This document shows positions 18,981 to 25,812 of a DNA stretch of 64,000 nucleotides, piece after piece. Positions within the stretch are counted from its first letter, which is position 1, and every line of letters starts with the position of its first letter. The notes beneath the pieces are model-generated. The model did not search any database. It saw nothing but the letters and a program-made list of their open reading frames with translations, and was not told the DNA's origin. This stretch comes from Vicinamibacteria bacterium (GTDB taxonomy: Bacteria; Acidobacteriota; Vicinamibacteria; Fen-336), in contig JAMQGV010000016.1 in assembly GCA_025994075.1 (NCBI GenBank), forward strand, positions 1 to 64,000. The letters are read 5' to 3'. Made by a program: the position numbers and the translations under genes.

Positions 18981-20326
18981 TGTGCCAGATAGCGGGGTTT
19001 CCGCAGGAGGGGCAGGAGTTCATCGGAGAAGTCGCTTGCAGCGACGCCCTCGGACTCCAATGCGAGACCCAGCTCTCGGTCGGAGTAGGAGCCGACTTCT
19101 GTGAGGCTCGTCGGGAGATGACCCAGGGGCTTCAGGTACTGTTTCCAGTAATCGGTGCGGCAAGTGACGACAGTCGCGATCGACTCGCGCCAGGGCTCCG
19201 AAACGAGACGGTCCAGCAGGCCGCGCCACCAGTCCCACGAGCGACGCTCGTTGATGCCGTCCAGCACCAGCAGGACGGAGGGTGCGGTGGTCGAACGAGC
19301 CCTGGCCCAGCGATCGAACTTGCGACGCCACCGCGGGGCATCAGGTGTCGCGAAGGCCCGCGACACGGCATCGGCCAGGAGTTCGCTCGGGTCCTGCGTC
19401 TCGACGCTGTGGGCATTGACCCAGACCGCCGGCAAGTGCGGCGGCCGGGAAGTGAGCCAGCCTGCGACAGCCCAGGTCTTCCCATCGCCTTCCTCACCCC
19501 GGACGACCTGAAGGGTGGGCGCCCCGGGCCACGAGTCCCACCACGCATCGAGGCTCTCGGCGACGGCCCGACGCGGGATGGCCGGGCCCCTCGGCGCACT
19601 GACGGCGATCACCTGCCCGTAGACGTCGCGACTTCGTTCCGCGGAGGAGAACGATCGCTGAAGCCCATCCGCCTGGCGCCGACACCAGTGGTCATACCCC
19701 AGCCGCGCTTCGCCGAAGGTGTCCCTGAGGCCGGCCAGCCGCCCGTCTAGGCCCGGGGCGACCCGGACCCGTTCGAGCGCAGCCTCCAGTTCCGCGATCT
19801 CGGCCTCATTCGCCTGACCGGCCTGCCGAACGAAGCTGAGAACCAAGGCGACGTCCGTGGCGAGCAATGCGTGCAGAGAACTCGGCAGCCCGTCGCAAGT
19901 GCAGATGGCGGCGAACTCGATGCCTGTGGCCTCGGCCTGCCTCGCCAGCGCTTGGTGCAACTGTTGGGGCACAGCGCGACTCGCCACCAGCACCCAAAGG
20001 TCCAGGTCGGGCTGATCGCGGGACGCCTGGACCATCTCGCCCAAGAGTTCTCGTTCGTTGAGAGCGGTGTCGTTGGCGTAGCGCTTCGCCTCCACGCAGA
20101 TCACCGTGCCCCTACGCGTGGTCGCTGTGAGGTCTCGGCCTGCCTGCGATCCTGAAGCCGAGAGTCGGAACTCGTGGCCTGTGAGTCGCCCCAGGAGGGC
20201 CCCGACGAGGCCTTCGAAGCCTTCCGGGCCCGAGTTCGGCAGCGCCTTGTGGATCAGGCCCAAGGCCGCATCAGCGGCATCCGTCGACTTGTCGCTCCGA
20301 GCGGGCATGGCGAAGCGGCGGACCAT
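18953..20326 (-). CDS. PD-(D/E)XK nuclease-STAND NTPase, frameshifted N-terminal part
   Basis: 457-residue frame. Residues 30-150 form a restriction-endonuclease-like domain: GFEGLVGALL, then GSQAGRD with D65 and VICVEAKRY with E79 and K81, giving a plausible D...ExK active site. Residues 270-445 form a STAND-type NTPase: Walker A GEEGDGKT (277-284), Walker B VLLVLDGIN (351-359), TCRTDYW (388-394) and LRKPRYL (441-447). The frame then leaves the family pattern and stops after AQWPSGTTPR, while the -1 frame continues it. Nuclease-STAND-helical sensor is the architecture of antiviral Avs proteins, where phage protein binding triggers oligomerisation and DNA cutting. The ATG at 20326 overlaps the WD40 stop (TGATG); the Met at residue 7 is an alternative start. 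Confidence 0.82.
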   Translation of the reverse strand: MVRRFAMPARSDKSTDAADAALGLIHKALPNSGPEGFEGLVGALLGRLTGHEFRLSASGSQAGRDLTATTRRGTVICVEAKRYANDTALNERELLGEMVQASRDQPDLDLWVLVASRAVPQQLHQALARQAEATGIEFAAICTCDGLPSSLHALLATDVALVLSFVRQAGQANEAEIAELEAALERVRVAPGLDGRLAGLRDTFGEARLGYDHWCRRQADGLQRSFSSAERSRDVYGQVIAVSAPRGPAIPRRAVAESLDAWWDSWPGAPTLQVVRGEEGDGKTWAVAGWLTSRPPHLPAVWVNAHSVETQDPSELLADAVSRAFATPDAPRWRRKFDRWARARSTTAPSVLLVLDGINERRSWDWWRGLLDRLVSEPWRESIATVVTCRTDYWKQYLKPLGHLPTSLTEVGSYSDRELGLALESEGVAASDFSDELLPLLRKPRYLAQWPSGTTPR

Positions 20327-21060
20327 CAGCCCTTGCTAGGGTGCCCCGGCTTGGGCCGCTTGGCGCGCGCTCCGGACCGCCGCTGCGACACGGAACGGGG
20401 CGCCTTGGACCACGGCGGCGCCAGCGCCGAGCGCGGGCGCTCCGGGGAGTGGCGGGTCGGGAGGTCCGTGAGGTCGTAGAGCGCCAAGCCGTCCGAGTAG
20501 GGGACCAGGGACAGTCCCGCTAGATCGCCGTCGACGAAGCCGTCCGGAGTTACGGGGAGGTGCGACGAGCCCACCCCGTGCAGGTAGGCTCGGGGCGTCC
20601 GGACGTCGGGATCGTCGATGTCGGCGTGAAAGGCGATCCCTCCGTCGAACATGGCGCAGAAGAGCCCATCCCCTCGAACGTCCCACGCTACCGACCGGAC
20701 CCCCGCACGGTGCCTTTCCAGAGTCTTCGACACCTCGCCCGTCGAGGCGTCCCACAACTGCATGCTGTTGTCGTCCGACCCAGACGCCAGACGCTCCCCT
20801 CGGACGTCCCACGCCACCGACCTCACGCCGCCCCGGTTCAGCGTCTTCAACACATCACCCATCGACGCGTCCCACAACTTCACGCTGTTGTCGGCTGACC
20901 CAGAAGCCGGACGCTCTCCTCGAACGTCCCACGCCACCGACCAGACTCCGCCAACGTGCCCCTCCAGCGTCTTCAACACCTCGCCCGTCGACGTGTCCCA
21001 CAACCCACGCTGTTGTCGTACGAACCACGACGCCAAGCGCTCCCCTCGACCGAGATGATC
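20326..21060 (-). pseudogene. 5'-truncated WD40-repeat gene
   Basis: About 235 codons encode three to four WD40 blades (SVAWDVRGER, SGSADNSVKLWD, repeated) followed by a Pro/Arg-rich tail. The repeats begin abruptly near 21060 and the first blade is out of frame in two places: SYDNSV is readable only in another frame, then GLWDTSTGEVLK returns. There is no ATG; the open frame starts at a TTG at 21036 with no ribosome binding site. It therefore looks like the 3' end of a larger WD40 gene, perhaps a NACHT- or peptidase-WD40 protein, cut off by rearrangement. Its stop codon overlaps the ATG of the nuclease-STAND gene, so it may still be translated as part of that transcript. Confidence 0.65.
20640..21010 (-). 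repeat. Tandem WD40-coding repeats, period 120 and 126 bases
   Basis: The phrase around GTCCCACAAC recurs at about 20748, 20868 and 20994, giving spacings of 120 and 126 bases. The copies are close to identical at base level, as in recently expanded WD40 arrays. The 6-base difference is two codons between the DVLKTL and GVRSVAW segments. Confidence 0.8.
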
Positions 21061-21078
21061 GCCAGCCGAACATCGCGT

Positions 21079-21195
21079 TCAGCGCGCGGGCGCGACGCTG
21101 TCGAGATCGGCCCAGTTCCACTTGTTTCGCGCCGCTTCGGGCAGCTGTTGCGCCGAGGCGGAGCCAGGGTCGAGCGTGGTCGGCCCGCGCTCGCC
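21079..21195 (-). other. Orphan open segment after the cyclase-NTPase stop
   Basis: Directly after the TGA of the cyclase-NTPase gene the same frame stays open for 38 codons, including AARNKWNWADLDSVAPAR, before the next TGA at 21079-21081. It has no start codon of its own. It may be the remnant C-terminus of a lost gene at the junction with the WD40 fragment, or chance. I do not recognise it. Confidence 0.3.
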
Positions 21196-23253
21196 TCAGA
21201 CCTTCATGGGTTCGACGTGCAGCGGAACATAGAACACATGCCGCAAGAGCTCGGGTTCCTCGTCGTTCTTCCGCAGATCCCAGAGCATATCCGCCCGCTT
21301 CCGACCCTTGAATCCCGTGAGGCTGCCGATTTCCTCACAAGTGAAGTCGCGCTTCAGGCTGAGGCACGCCCCTCGAAACTCGCCGGTCATGGCAAGCACG
21401 TTAGGAATCGAGAGCGACTCGAGCCGGGCCGCGGTCCGGAGCGGCAAGCCAGCCCGCTCAAACACACCATAGTCGGCCGCAGCCCGGATCTCGACCTTGA
21501 ACGCGCTCTCGCGCAGCATGCCCGCGAGGCGCTTGACCGCCGTGAGGAGGTTGAGAGGGTTGCTGTCCATGAGCAGGAAGCTATCGCCTTCAGAGCAGTT
21601 GTGGGTCTCAACGCCCTCCGCGGATTGGCGAAGCATGCGTGCGAACTCGCTTGCCCAGATTGGCTTCAGATCGGAATCAAGCATGACTCGGCTGAAACCC
21701 TTGACATCGCCCTTGATCACACCGCGCCCTAGGTGTGGATCCCGCCAGCAGCGCCCGTCACCGATGATGTTCAGTGCATCCACCCTGAACCCCGAGGAAA
21801 GCGACCGAACACGAGCGTTCAGCGCTGGATGGAGGACGTAGTACTCCACCTGCGGAAGTTCGCGCTCGTCGGGCAGCAGGGCGCCGCCGGGCCGCTCGAA
21901 GCGCTGGACTTCGGAAACGCTCTCGGCCGTCTGGGCGACCCTCCCCAACAGCCCGGCCTTGTACAAGATGGCCCAGGCCGACTGCCCAGTGCCCGTCTGC
22001 GCCACGTACTCGTCGGCGATTCTCCGGACATCCGCGGAGCGCAGTACGTTGCTAGGGATCATCGCGAAGAGGTGCTCGAAGGCCACGTCTCCGCCGACGA
22101 GGGGCCGAATCATGGAGATGTATGCCTCGGCAATGGCCGTGGCCGCGTCGTTAACGGCACGGCGAATATGCGCCGCGTCGCGTTCCGAGGGGCGCAATCG
22201 GTGCAATGCCGCCCCTATCGTCATCAAGTCGCGGGGTCTCAGGAGCGTGTGCCGCAAGATGTAGGACCAGATTGTCTCCGCCTCGCCCACTCGCGGATGG
22301 ACAATCGAGAGCCCTTGGAGGCCAAAAAAGCGCTCGAACGGATCGTTCGCCTTGGCGACCACGCAGTCACCGTCTTTCTCGCCGCGGAGGTTGGTCGCGA
22401 AGATCGCCTTCAGGTCGTCATCGGAGTAACCGATCTGTACTGCTGATCCGTCTAGTTGCTGCCCCATGGTGGAGTTCTGCCGAAGGAACGAAAAGGCCTC
22501 TGAGCGCAACGATGCGAAGATCTTGACGTGATGGTTCTGAGTGTGAAGATCCCTGACTGCAACCGCCAAGCCCGCTTGCGCTAGATACCAGACCCGCTTG
22601 TCGATGCCGCCCGCGTTCGTTGGTGGGTAGAGATGCGTGTCGAAGTACTCATCGATGTTGTCGATGAAGAGGGCCATCGGCTTGTGGATGTTGCGGAACA
22701 TCGGCGCGAGCACGCGCTGGTAGTCGGCACGCGCCTTGAAGTGACCGCTGGCGTCGAAATCGAGAACGTGCGGTAGGAAGTCGCTGACCATCACGAGGAG
22801 CGGATTCTCGAACTGAGCGCGCAGACCCGACTCGAAGTCGGCCCCCTTGAGATTGGCACCGATTTCGGAGGAGGTTGGCCGCCAGGCCTTGATCACGGAC
22901 ATGGTGATCGCAATCAGCCATACGTACTGCCAGTAGAGCTGATCTTCTGCGGCTGTCTTGATCTCGGTCTTGGAGAAGACCTTGATCTTCCCGGATGGCC
23001 GATCGAGCAGGTGACTTTGGGGCAGCAACTGCCGCCCGCTGCGCTCCCGCTCCATGCGCATGCGCTTCTCCGCGAGCAGAAGCGTCTTGCCACAGCCCTT
23101 GGTTGCCACTAGCAGGAAGCGCGAGGTCCCTTCGGGCGCTAGAAACTCCTGGATTGCTGTCGTCTCGTGCACCCCGGCGCTATCGAGCCCCCCGGCGCCA
23201 CCGTTAAGCTCTGAGTTGATCGCATCATCGGCGTCAACGCTCCAAATGCGCAT
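21196..23253 (-). CDS. P-loop NTPase fused to a class III cyclase-like domain
   Basis: 685 aa, two parts. Residues 30-450: an AAA-like P-loop NTPase with Walker A ATKGCGKT (50-57) and Walker B MALFIDNIDEYF (193-204), reminiscent of KAP/Sll1717-type ATPases. Residues 500-640: a domain resembling class III nucleotidyl cyclases. KGDVKGFS supplies the first metal Asp (D516), SEGDSFLL the second (D557), then EIRAAADYG and TAARLESLSIPNVL match the beta-strand and AARLES segments of the family. The Arg of the NxxxR pair is kept (R610), but the Asn position appears to be Arg606, so activity or base choice may be altered. ATG 23253 has an in-frame stop right before it; GGAGG lies 12 bases upstream. 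A nucleotide-signal defence role is inference; no separate cyclic-nucleotide receptor is visible. Confidence 0.75.
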   Translation of the reverse strand: MRIWSVDADDAINSELNGGAGGLDSAGVHETTAIQEFLAPEGTSRFLLVATKGCGKTLLLAEKRMRMERERSGRQLLPQSHLLDRPSGKIKVFSKTEIKTAAEDQLYWQYVWLIAITMSVIKAWRPTSSEIGANLKGADFESGLRAQFENPLLVMVSDFLPHVLDFDASGHFKARADYQRVLAPMFRNIHKPMALFIDNIDEYFDTHLYPPTNAGGIDKRVWYLAQAGLAVAVRDLHTQNHHVKIFASLRSEAFSFLRQNSTMGQQLDGSAVQIGYSDDDLKAIFATNLRGEKDGDCVVAKANDPFERFFGLQGLSIVHPRVGEAETIWSYILRHTLLRPRDLMTIGAALHRLRPSERDAAHIRRAVNDAATAIAEAYISMIRPLVGGDVAFEHLFAMIPSNVLRSADVRRIADEYVAQTGTGQSAWAILYKAGLLGRVAQTAESVSEVQRFERPGGALLPDERELPQVEYYVLHPALNARVRSLSSGFRVDALNIIGDGRCWRDPHLGRGVIKGDVKGFSRVMLDSDLKPIWASEFARMLRQSAEGVETHNCSEGDSFLLMDSNPLNLLTAVKRLAGMLRESAFKVEIRAAADYGVFERAGLPLRTAARLESLSIPNVLAMTGEFRGACLSLKRDFTCEEIGSLTGFKGRKRADMLWDLRKNDEEPELLRHVFYVPLHVEPMKV

Positions 23254-23278
23254 TCAGGAAAATCGCCTCCGGAATCAC

Positions 23279-23307
23279 ATTATAGTCTCTGTTCGATCTA
23301 TTCTCAA
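23279..23307 (-). promoter_or_regulatory. Near-consensus sigma70 promoter of the cyclase-NTPase
   Basis: On the minus strand TTGAGA (23302-23307) is followed after exactly 17 bases by a perfect TATAAT (23279-23284), 25 bases before the ATG at 23253. It lies in an AT-rich patch (about 23240-23345) that stands out in this GC-rich DNA. No other gene in the window has a promoter this close to the E. coli consensus. Confidence 0.75.
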
Positions 23308-23414
23308 AGTCAGGTGCAACTTATGTATCCTATTGACACCCTTCAACTGCTCGCCTGGGCGCAGCCACCCGACGTTCAACCTGTGCGACGAGCTGATCGG
23401 CCAGCGCGGCAGGA

Positions 23415-23617
23415 CCCCGCCCCCGCAGCGCCGCGCACAGCTTCGGGTGCAGGGCGTCCGGGAACGGCACGTGGCGCGCCGCCTGCGCCGGGAAGTGCCG
23501 CAGCGCGGTCAGCACCGGCTCGCTGTCGAGCGTCTTCTGCAGCTCCAGCGCCTTGAGGGTGGCGACCAGCGACTCGGGCGAGGCGTCGCCTCGTTTCACG
23601 ACCAGACTTCGGCTCAT
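23415..23617 (-). pseudogene. Truncated duplicate of the MrfA-like helicase N-terminus
   Basis: From the ATG at 23617 the frame reads MSRSLVVKRGDASPESL and matches the first 67 residues of the helicase at 10823-13201, with a one-residue insertion near residue 10. Homology stops after ALRGRG, where the intact gene continues IEQLYSHQ; the frame then runs on 28 unrelated codons to a stop at 23330. It has no helicase motif. Together with copy 1 it brackets the island, so it is probably the displaced original 5' end or a carried duplicate. About 50 bases (23346-23414) of non-homologous sequence separate it from the AT-rich promoter patch. Confidence 0.88.
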
Positions 23618-23658
23618 GCCCCCGAAGGATGCACGAGCGCACGCCGCAGCGGGTCCGG
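23415..23658 (-). repeat. Long direct repeat, copy 3 (outer boundary of the island)
   Basis: Counterpart of 13002-13243, same orientation, about 10.4 kb away. It covers the truncated helicase start plus about 40 upstream bases; the core part is 23600-23657. Beyond 23658 the sequence differs from that beyond 13243. Confidence 0.88.
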
Positions 23659-23687
23659 CCGTCGGGCGAGTGGCCGGCCGCAGCGGC

Positions 23688-23693
23688 TAAGAT
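23688..23693 (+). promoter_or_regulatory. -10 box TAAGAT of the lipoprotein gene
   Basis: TAAGAT lies 25 bases before the ATG at 23719, leaving room for the GGGAGG ribosome binding site at 23707-23712. Confidence 0.45.
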
Positions 23694-23718
23694 GTCGGGC
23701 ATCCGCGGGAGGTCGCCC

Positions 23719-24126
23719 ATGAGTCGGCCGGTCCTGATCGTCTGTGCGCTGACCCTGGCCCTCGGCGCCGCCTGCCGGAGCGGGCCCAAGAGCGAGGCGG
23801 AGCGGGCCATCGCCGCCTCGCCGGTCCACTACACCTTCAACGGCGTGGAGAGCCCGCTCGGCTGCACCGTGTCGCAACTGCTGGACCACATGCGCGGCCA
23901 CTCCACGTTCGACTGGCAGGTGGACGTCGTCGAAGCCGAAGGCGAGTGGACGCTCGAAGCGCGGGGCGTCACCCAGTTCGAGCGCGCCCCGAATGCCTGG
24001 GACATCTCGCTCCGGCCCAGCGCCGAGACCGACGGCGCGTTGCTCGCGTATGCGAGCGTGTCGCAGGGCGACAGGCTCCACCCCGATCAACTGGCGACGT
24101 TCCTGCTCCTCTACTGCCCGCGCTGA
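23719..24126 (+). CDS. Small predicted lipoprotein, function unknown
   Basis: 135 aa. The start MSRPVLIVCALTLALGAAC is a lipoprotein signal peptide with lipobox LGAAC, so the mature protein should begin at Cys19 and be membrane-anchored. The rest is a single small domain with FNGVESPLGCTVSQLLDHM, and a beta-rich WQVDVVEAEGEWTLEARG segment; two further cysteines (CTV and the near-terminal LLYCPR) could pair. I do not recognise the family. The ATG at 23719 is preceded by GGGAGG and a TAAGAT box; an earlier in-frame ATG at 23629 lies inside the repeat and is unlikely. It starts 60 bases outside the island boundary and reads away from it. Confidence 0.75.
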   Translation: MSRPVLIVCALTLALGAACRSGPKSEAERAIAASPVHYTFNGVESPLGCTVSQLLDHMRGHSTFDWQVDVVEAEGEWTLEARGVTQFERAPNAWDISLRPSAETDGALLAYASVSQGDRLHPDQLATFLLLYCPR

Positions 24127-24141
24127 GCCGGCCGCGGCTCG

Positions 24142-24957
24142 TCAGCGCAGAAGTTCCTCGAAGTAGGCCAGCGCCCGCGGGTCCTTCGACTGCCCCAGCC
24201 AGAACGCGGCCTGGCGGCGCACGTCCGGGTTGCGGTTCGTCTTCATCGTGCGCAGCAGCAGCGGCACGGCCTGGTCGCGCGGCAACTGCGACAGCGCGAA
24301 CACCGCCTTCTCCTTGACCTCCTGGTCGGGGTCGTCCGTGATGGCGCGCTCGATCGCCGCGGCGGCGACGTCCCCGGCCTGCTGCGCGACCCAGAACAGC
24401 GCCTGGCCGCGGACCTCCGGGCTGCGGTGGTCGCGGGCCAGCGCCAGCAGCGCCTCGACCGCCGCGGCGTGGTCGTGCAGGGCGAGGGCGGAGATCGCCT
24501 CCCCGGCCGGCTCCACCCAGCTCGCGAGCACGGCGACCGAGTCGGCGGGCGCGACGCCGTCGAACCAGGTGACGGCCGCGCCCGCCGCGTCGACCCGGCA
24601 GCCGGCGCTGTAGCTGCGGACCTCGCGCGGGCGTCCGCGGTCGAGCCGCGCCAGCACCCGCATCTCGCGCCCGGCGAGCCGCGCCACGTCGGGGTCGTTC
24701 GAGACGTTGACGCCGGAGTGGCCGTCCAGCCGGCACGATCCGCCCTGGCCGGCCTCCCGCTCCTCGAACGATCTCCAGCAGCACATGGCGCGGCCCGGTT
24801 TCGTCGGGGCGCTCCAGCCGACCCAGCCGTCGGCCCGGGGCAGTTCGGCGCGGAGAGCGGCGCCGGGGCGGCGCTCCAGGCGGGCGCCGGCGAGCGGCTC
24901 GCCCGCCTGGGCGCAGAGCGGCAGGGCCAGCAGCAGGGCCGTCAGCGGGGCGCGCAA
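24142..24957 (-). CDS. Exported HEAT-repeat protein
   Basis: 271 aa. Signal peptide at the start (RAPLTALLLALPLCAQAGE). The first 150 residues are a beta-rich region with a short cysteine pair (MCCWRSF) and CRLDG, followed from about 160 by HEAT repeats of roughly 31 residues (ALVARDHRSPEVRGQALFWV, DPDQEVKEKAVFALSQL, NPDVRRQAAFWLGQ). Such scaffolds bind partner proteins. Start is TTG at 24957, one base after the stop of the upstream HEAT gene, with GGAG in the end of that gene, so the two are translationally coupled. It shares architecture with the HEAT gene of the sigma-factor operon on the other strand, suggesting a common extracytoplasmic process; the actual partner is unknown. Confidence 0.8.
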   Translation of the reverse strand: MRAPLTALLLALPLCAQAGEPLAGARLERRPGAALRAELPRADGWVGWSAPTKPGRAMCCWRSFEEREAGQGGSCRLDGHSGVNVSNDPDVARLAGREMRVLARLDRGRPREVRSYSAGCRVDAAGAAVTWFDGVAPADSVAVLASWVEPAGEAISALALHDHAAAVEALLALARDHRSPEVRGQALFWVAQQAGDVAAAAIERAITDDPDQEVKEKAVFALSQLPRDQAVPLLLRTMKTNRNPDVRRQAAFWLGQSKDPRALAYFEELLR

Positions 24958-24958
24958 G

Positions 24959-25699
24959 CTACTGCTCCAGGATCTCGAGCATCAGCTTCGTGGCTTCCGG
25001 AGAGCGCATCAGCGCCAGCTTCTGGACCGCGGCCCGCCGCGTCTCCGGGTCCTTCGCGTCGCGCGCCAGCACGATCAGCGGCTCCGTGTCGCCGGCCAGG
25101 AACAGGGCGTCGAGCACGGGCTCGCGCTCTTCGAGGGTCTTCGCCGCGGCGAGCAACTGCGCCAGCTCCGCCTTCGCGCCCGTGATGCCGAGCATGCGGA
25201 CGGCCTGCTCGCGCAGCCCCGGATCCTTTTCGCCCTGGGCCAGCGCGAACAGCCGCGACTTGTCGCCGGCCACCATCAGCGCGTGGAGGGCCGCCTCCTT
25301 GACCTCGGCCTCGGCCGCCGCCGCGTAGACCTCGGAAATCAGCGCGCGCGACTCCTCGCCGCCGGAGATGCCCAGCGCGTGCAGAGCCTCGGCGCGCAGC
25401 TCCGGCTGGCCGGCGCCTTTCGCGATCCGCGCCAGCGCCGCCCGCGACTCCGTCGTACCCGACATCGCCAGGCCGTGCAGGGCCGCCCGCTTCAGCTCGG
25501 CCCGCTCGTCGCCGCCTTCGGCGCGGCGCCGGTCGCGCTCGGCGCGCGCCCGATCGCGCTCCGCCCGCTCCCGCGCCCGGTCGGCGGCCTGCGGCTCGCG
25601 CTCCGTCCGCGCCGGCTCCGGCGCCGTCTGCGCCAGCAGCCCCCCGCCCGCCTGTCCCACGATCAGTGCCGCCATCGCCACGATCCCCGCTCTCCGCAT
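24959..25699 (-). CDS. Exported HEAT-repeat protein
   Basis: 246 aa. Signal peptide MRRAGIVAMAALIVGQAGG, then a charged Arg/Ala/Glu-rich linker (about 30-75) that should be helical, then about six HEAT repeats to the C-terminus with the recurring pattern RAEALHALGISGGEESRAL. Two ATGs lie close together; I chose the second (25699) because AGGAG is 6 bases before it, whereas it abuts the first (25705). It is the first gene of a two-gene unit divergent from the sigma factor and related in sequence to the HEAT protein at 27139-28350. Divergent copies around a sigma/anti-sigma pair suggest shared control by that sigma factor, which is inference. Confidence 0.82.
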   Translation of the reverse strand: MRRAGIVAMAALIVGQAGGGLLAQTAPEPARTEREPQAADRARERAERDRARAERDRRRAEGGDERAELKRAALHGLAMSGTTESRAALARIAKGAGQPELRAEALHALGISGGEESRALISEVYAAAAEAEVKEAALHALMVAGDKSRLFALAQGEKDPGLREQAVRMLGITGAKAELAQLLAAAKTLEEREPVLDALFLAGDTEPLIVLARDAKDPETRRAAVQKLALMRSPEATKLMLEILEQ

Positions 25700-25812
25700 G
25701 TCCATCTCCTTGAAGCGCCGGTCGAACCCGGCGACACGTGAGGAGACGGAGGCCGCGGCCGGCGGTTAGCGACCGACTCTCCGGCTAACCTCGAGCCAGC
25801 GACGAGCGTCCC

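Noticed and set aside
20640..21010. CRISPR-like array
   Set aside because: The units are 120-126 bases, contiguous and in frame, and encode WD40 blades; there are no spacers or cas genes.
13240..23600. Integrated prophage or integrase-driven genomic island
   Set aside because: No integrase, transposase, tRNA gene or phage structural gene is visible. The flanking repeats are a gene start rather than a tRNA att site.
10823..23658. DISARM or another DUF1998-helicase defence system
   Set aside because: The helicase has MrfA features, its partner exonuclease is nearby, and no methyltransferase or DrmB/PLD gene is present. The helicase is the insertion target, not obviously a member of the defence set.
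23629..23718. Earlier start (ATG 23629) for the lipoprotein gene
   Set aside because: It would place 30 residues before the signal peptide and lies within the repeat. The ATG at 23719 has a good ribosome binding site and opens directly with a lipoprotein signal.
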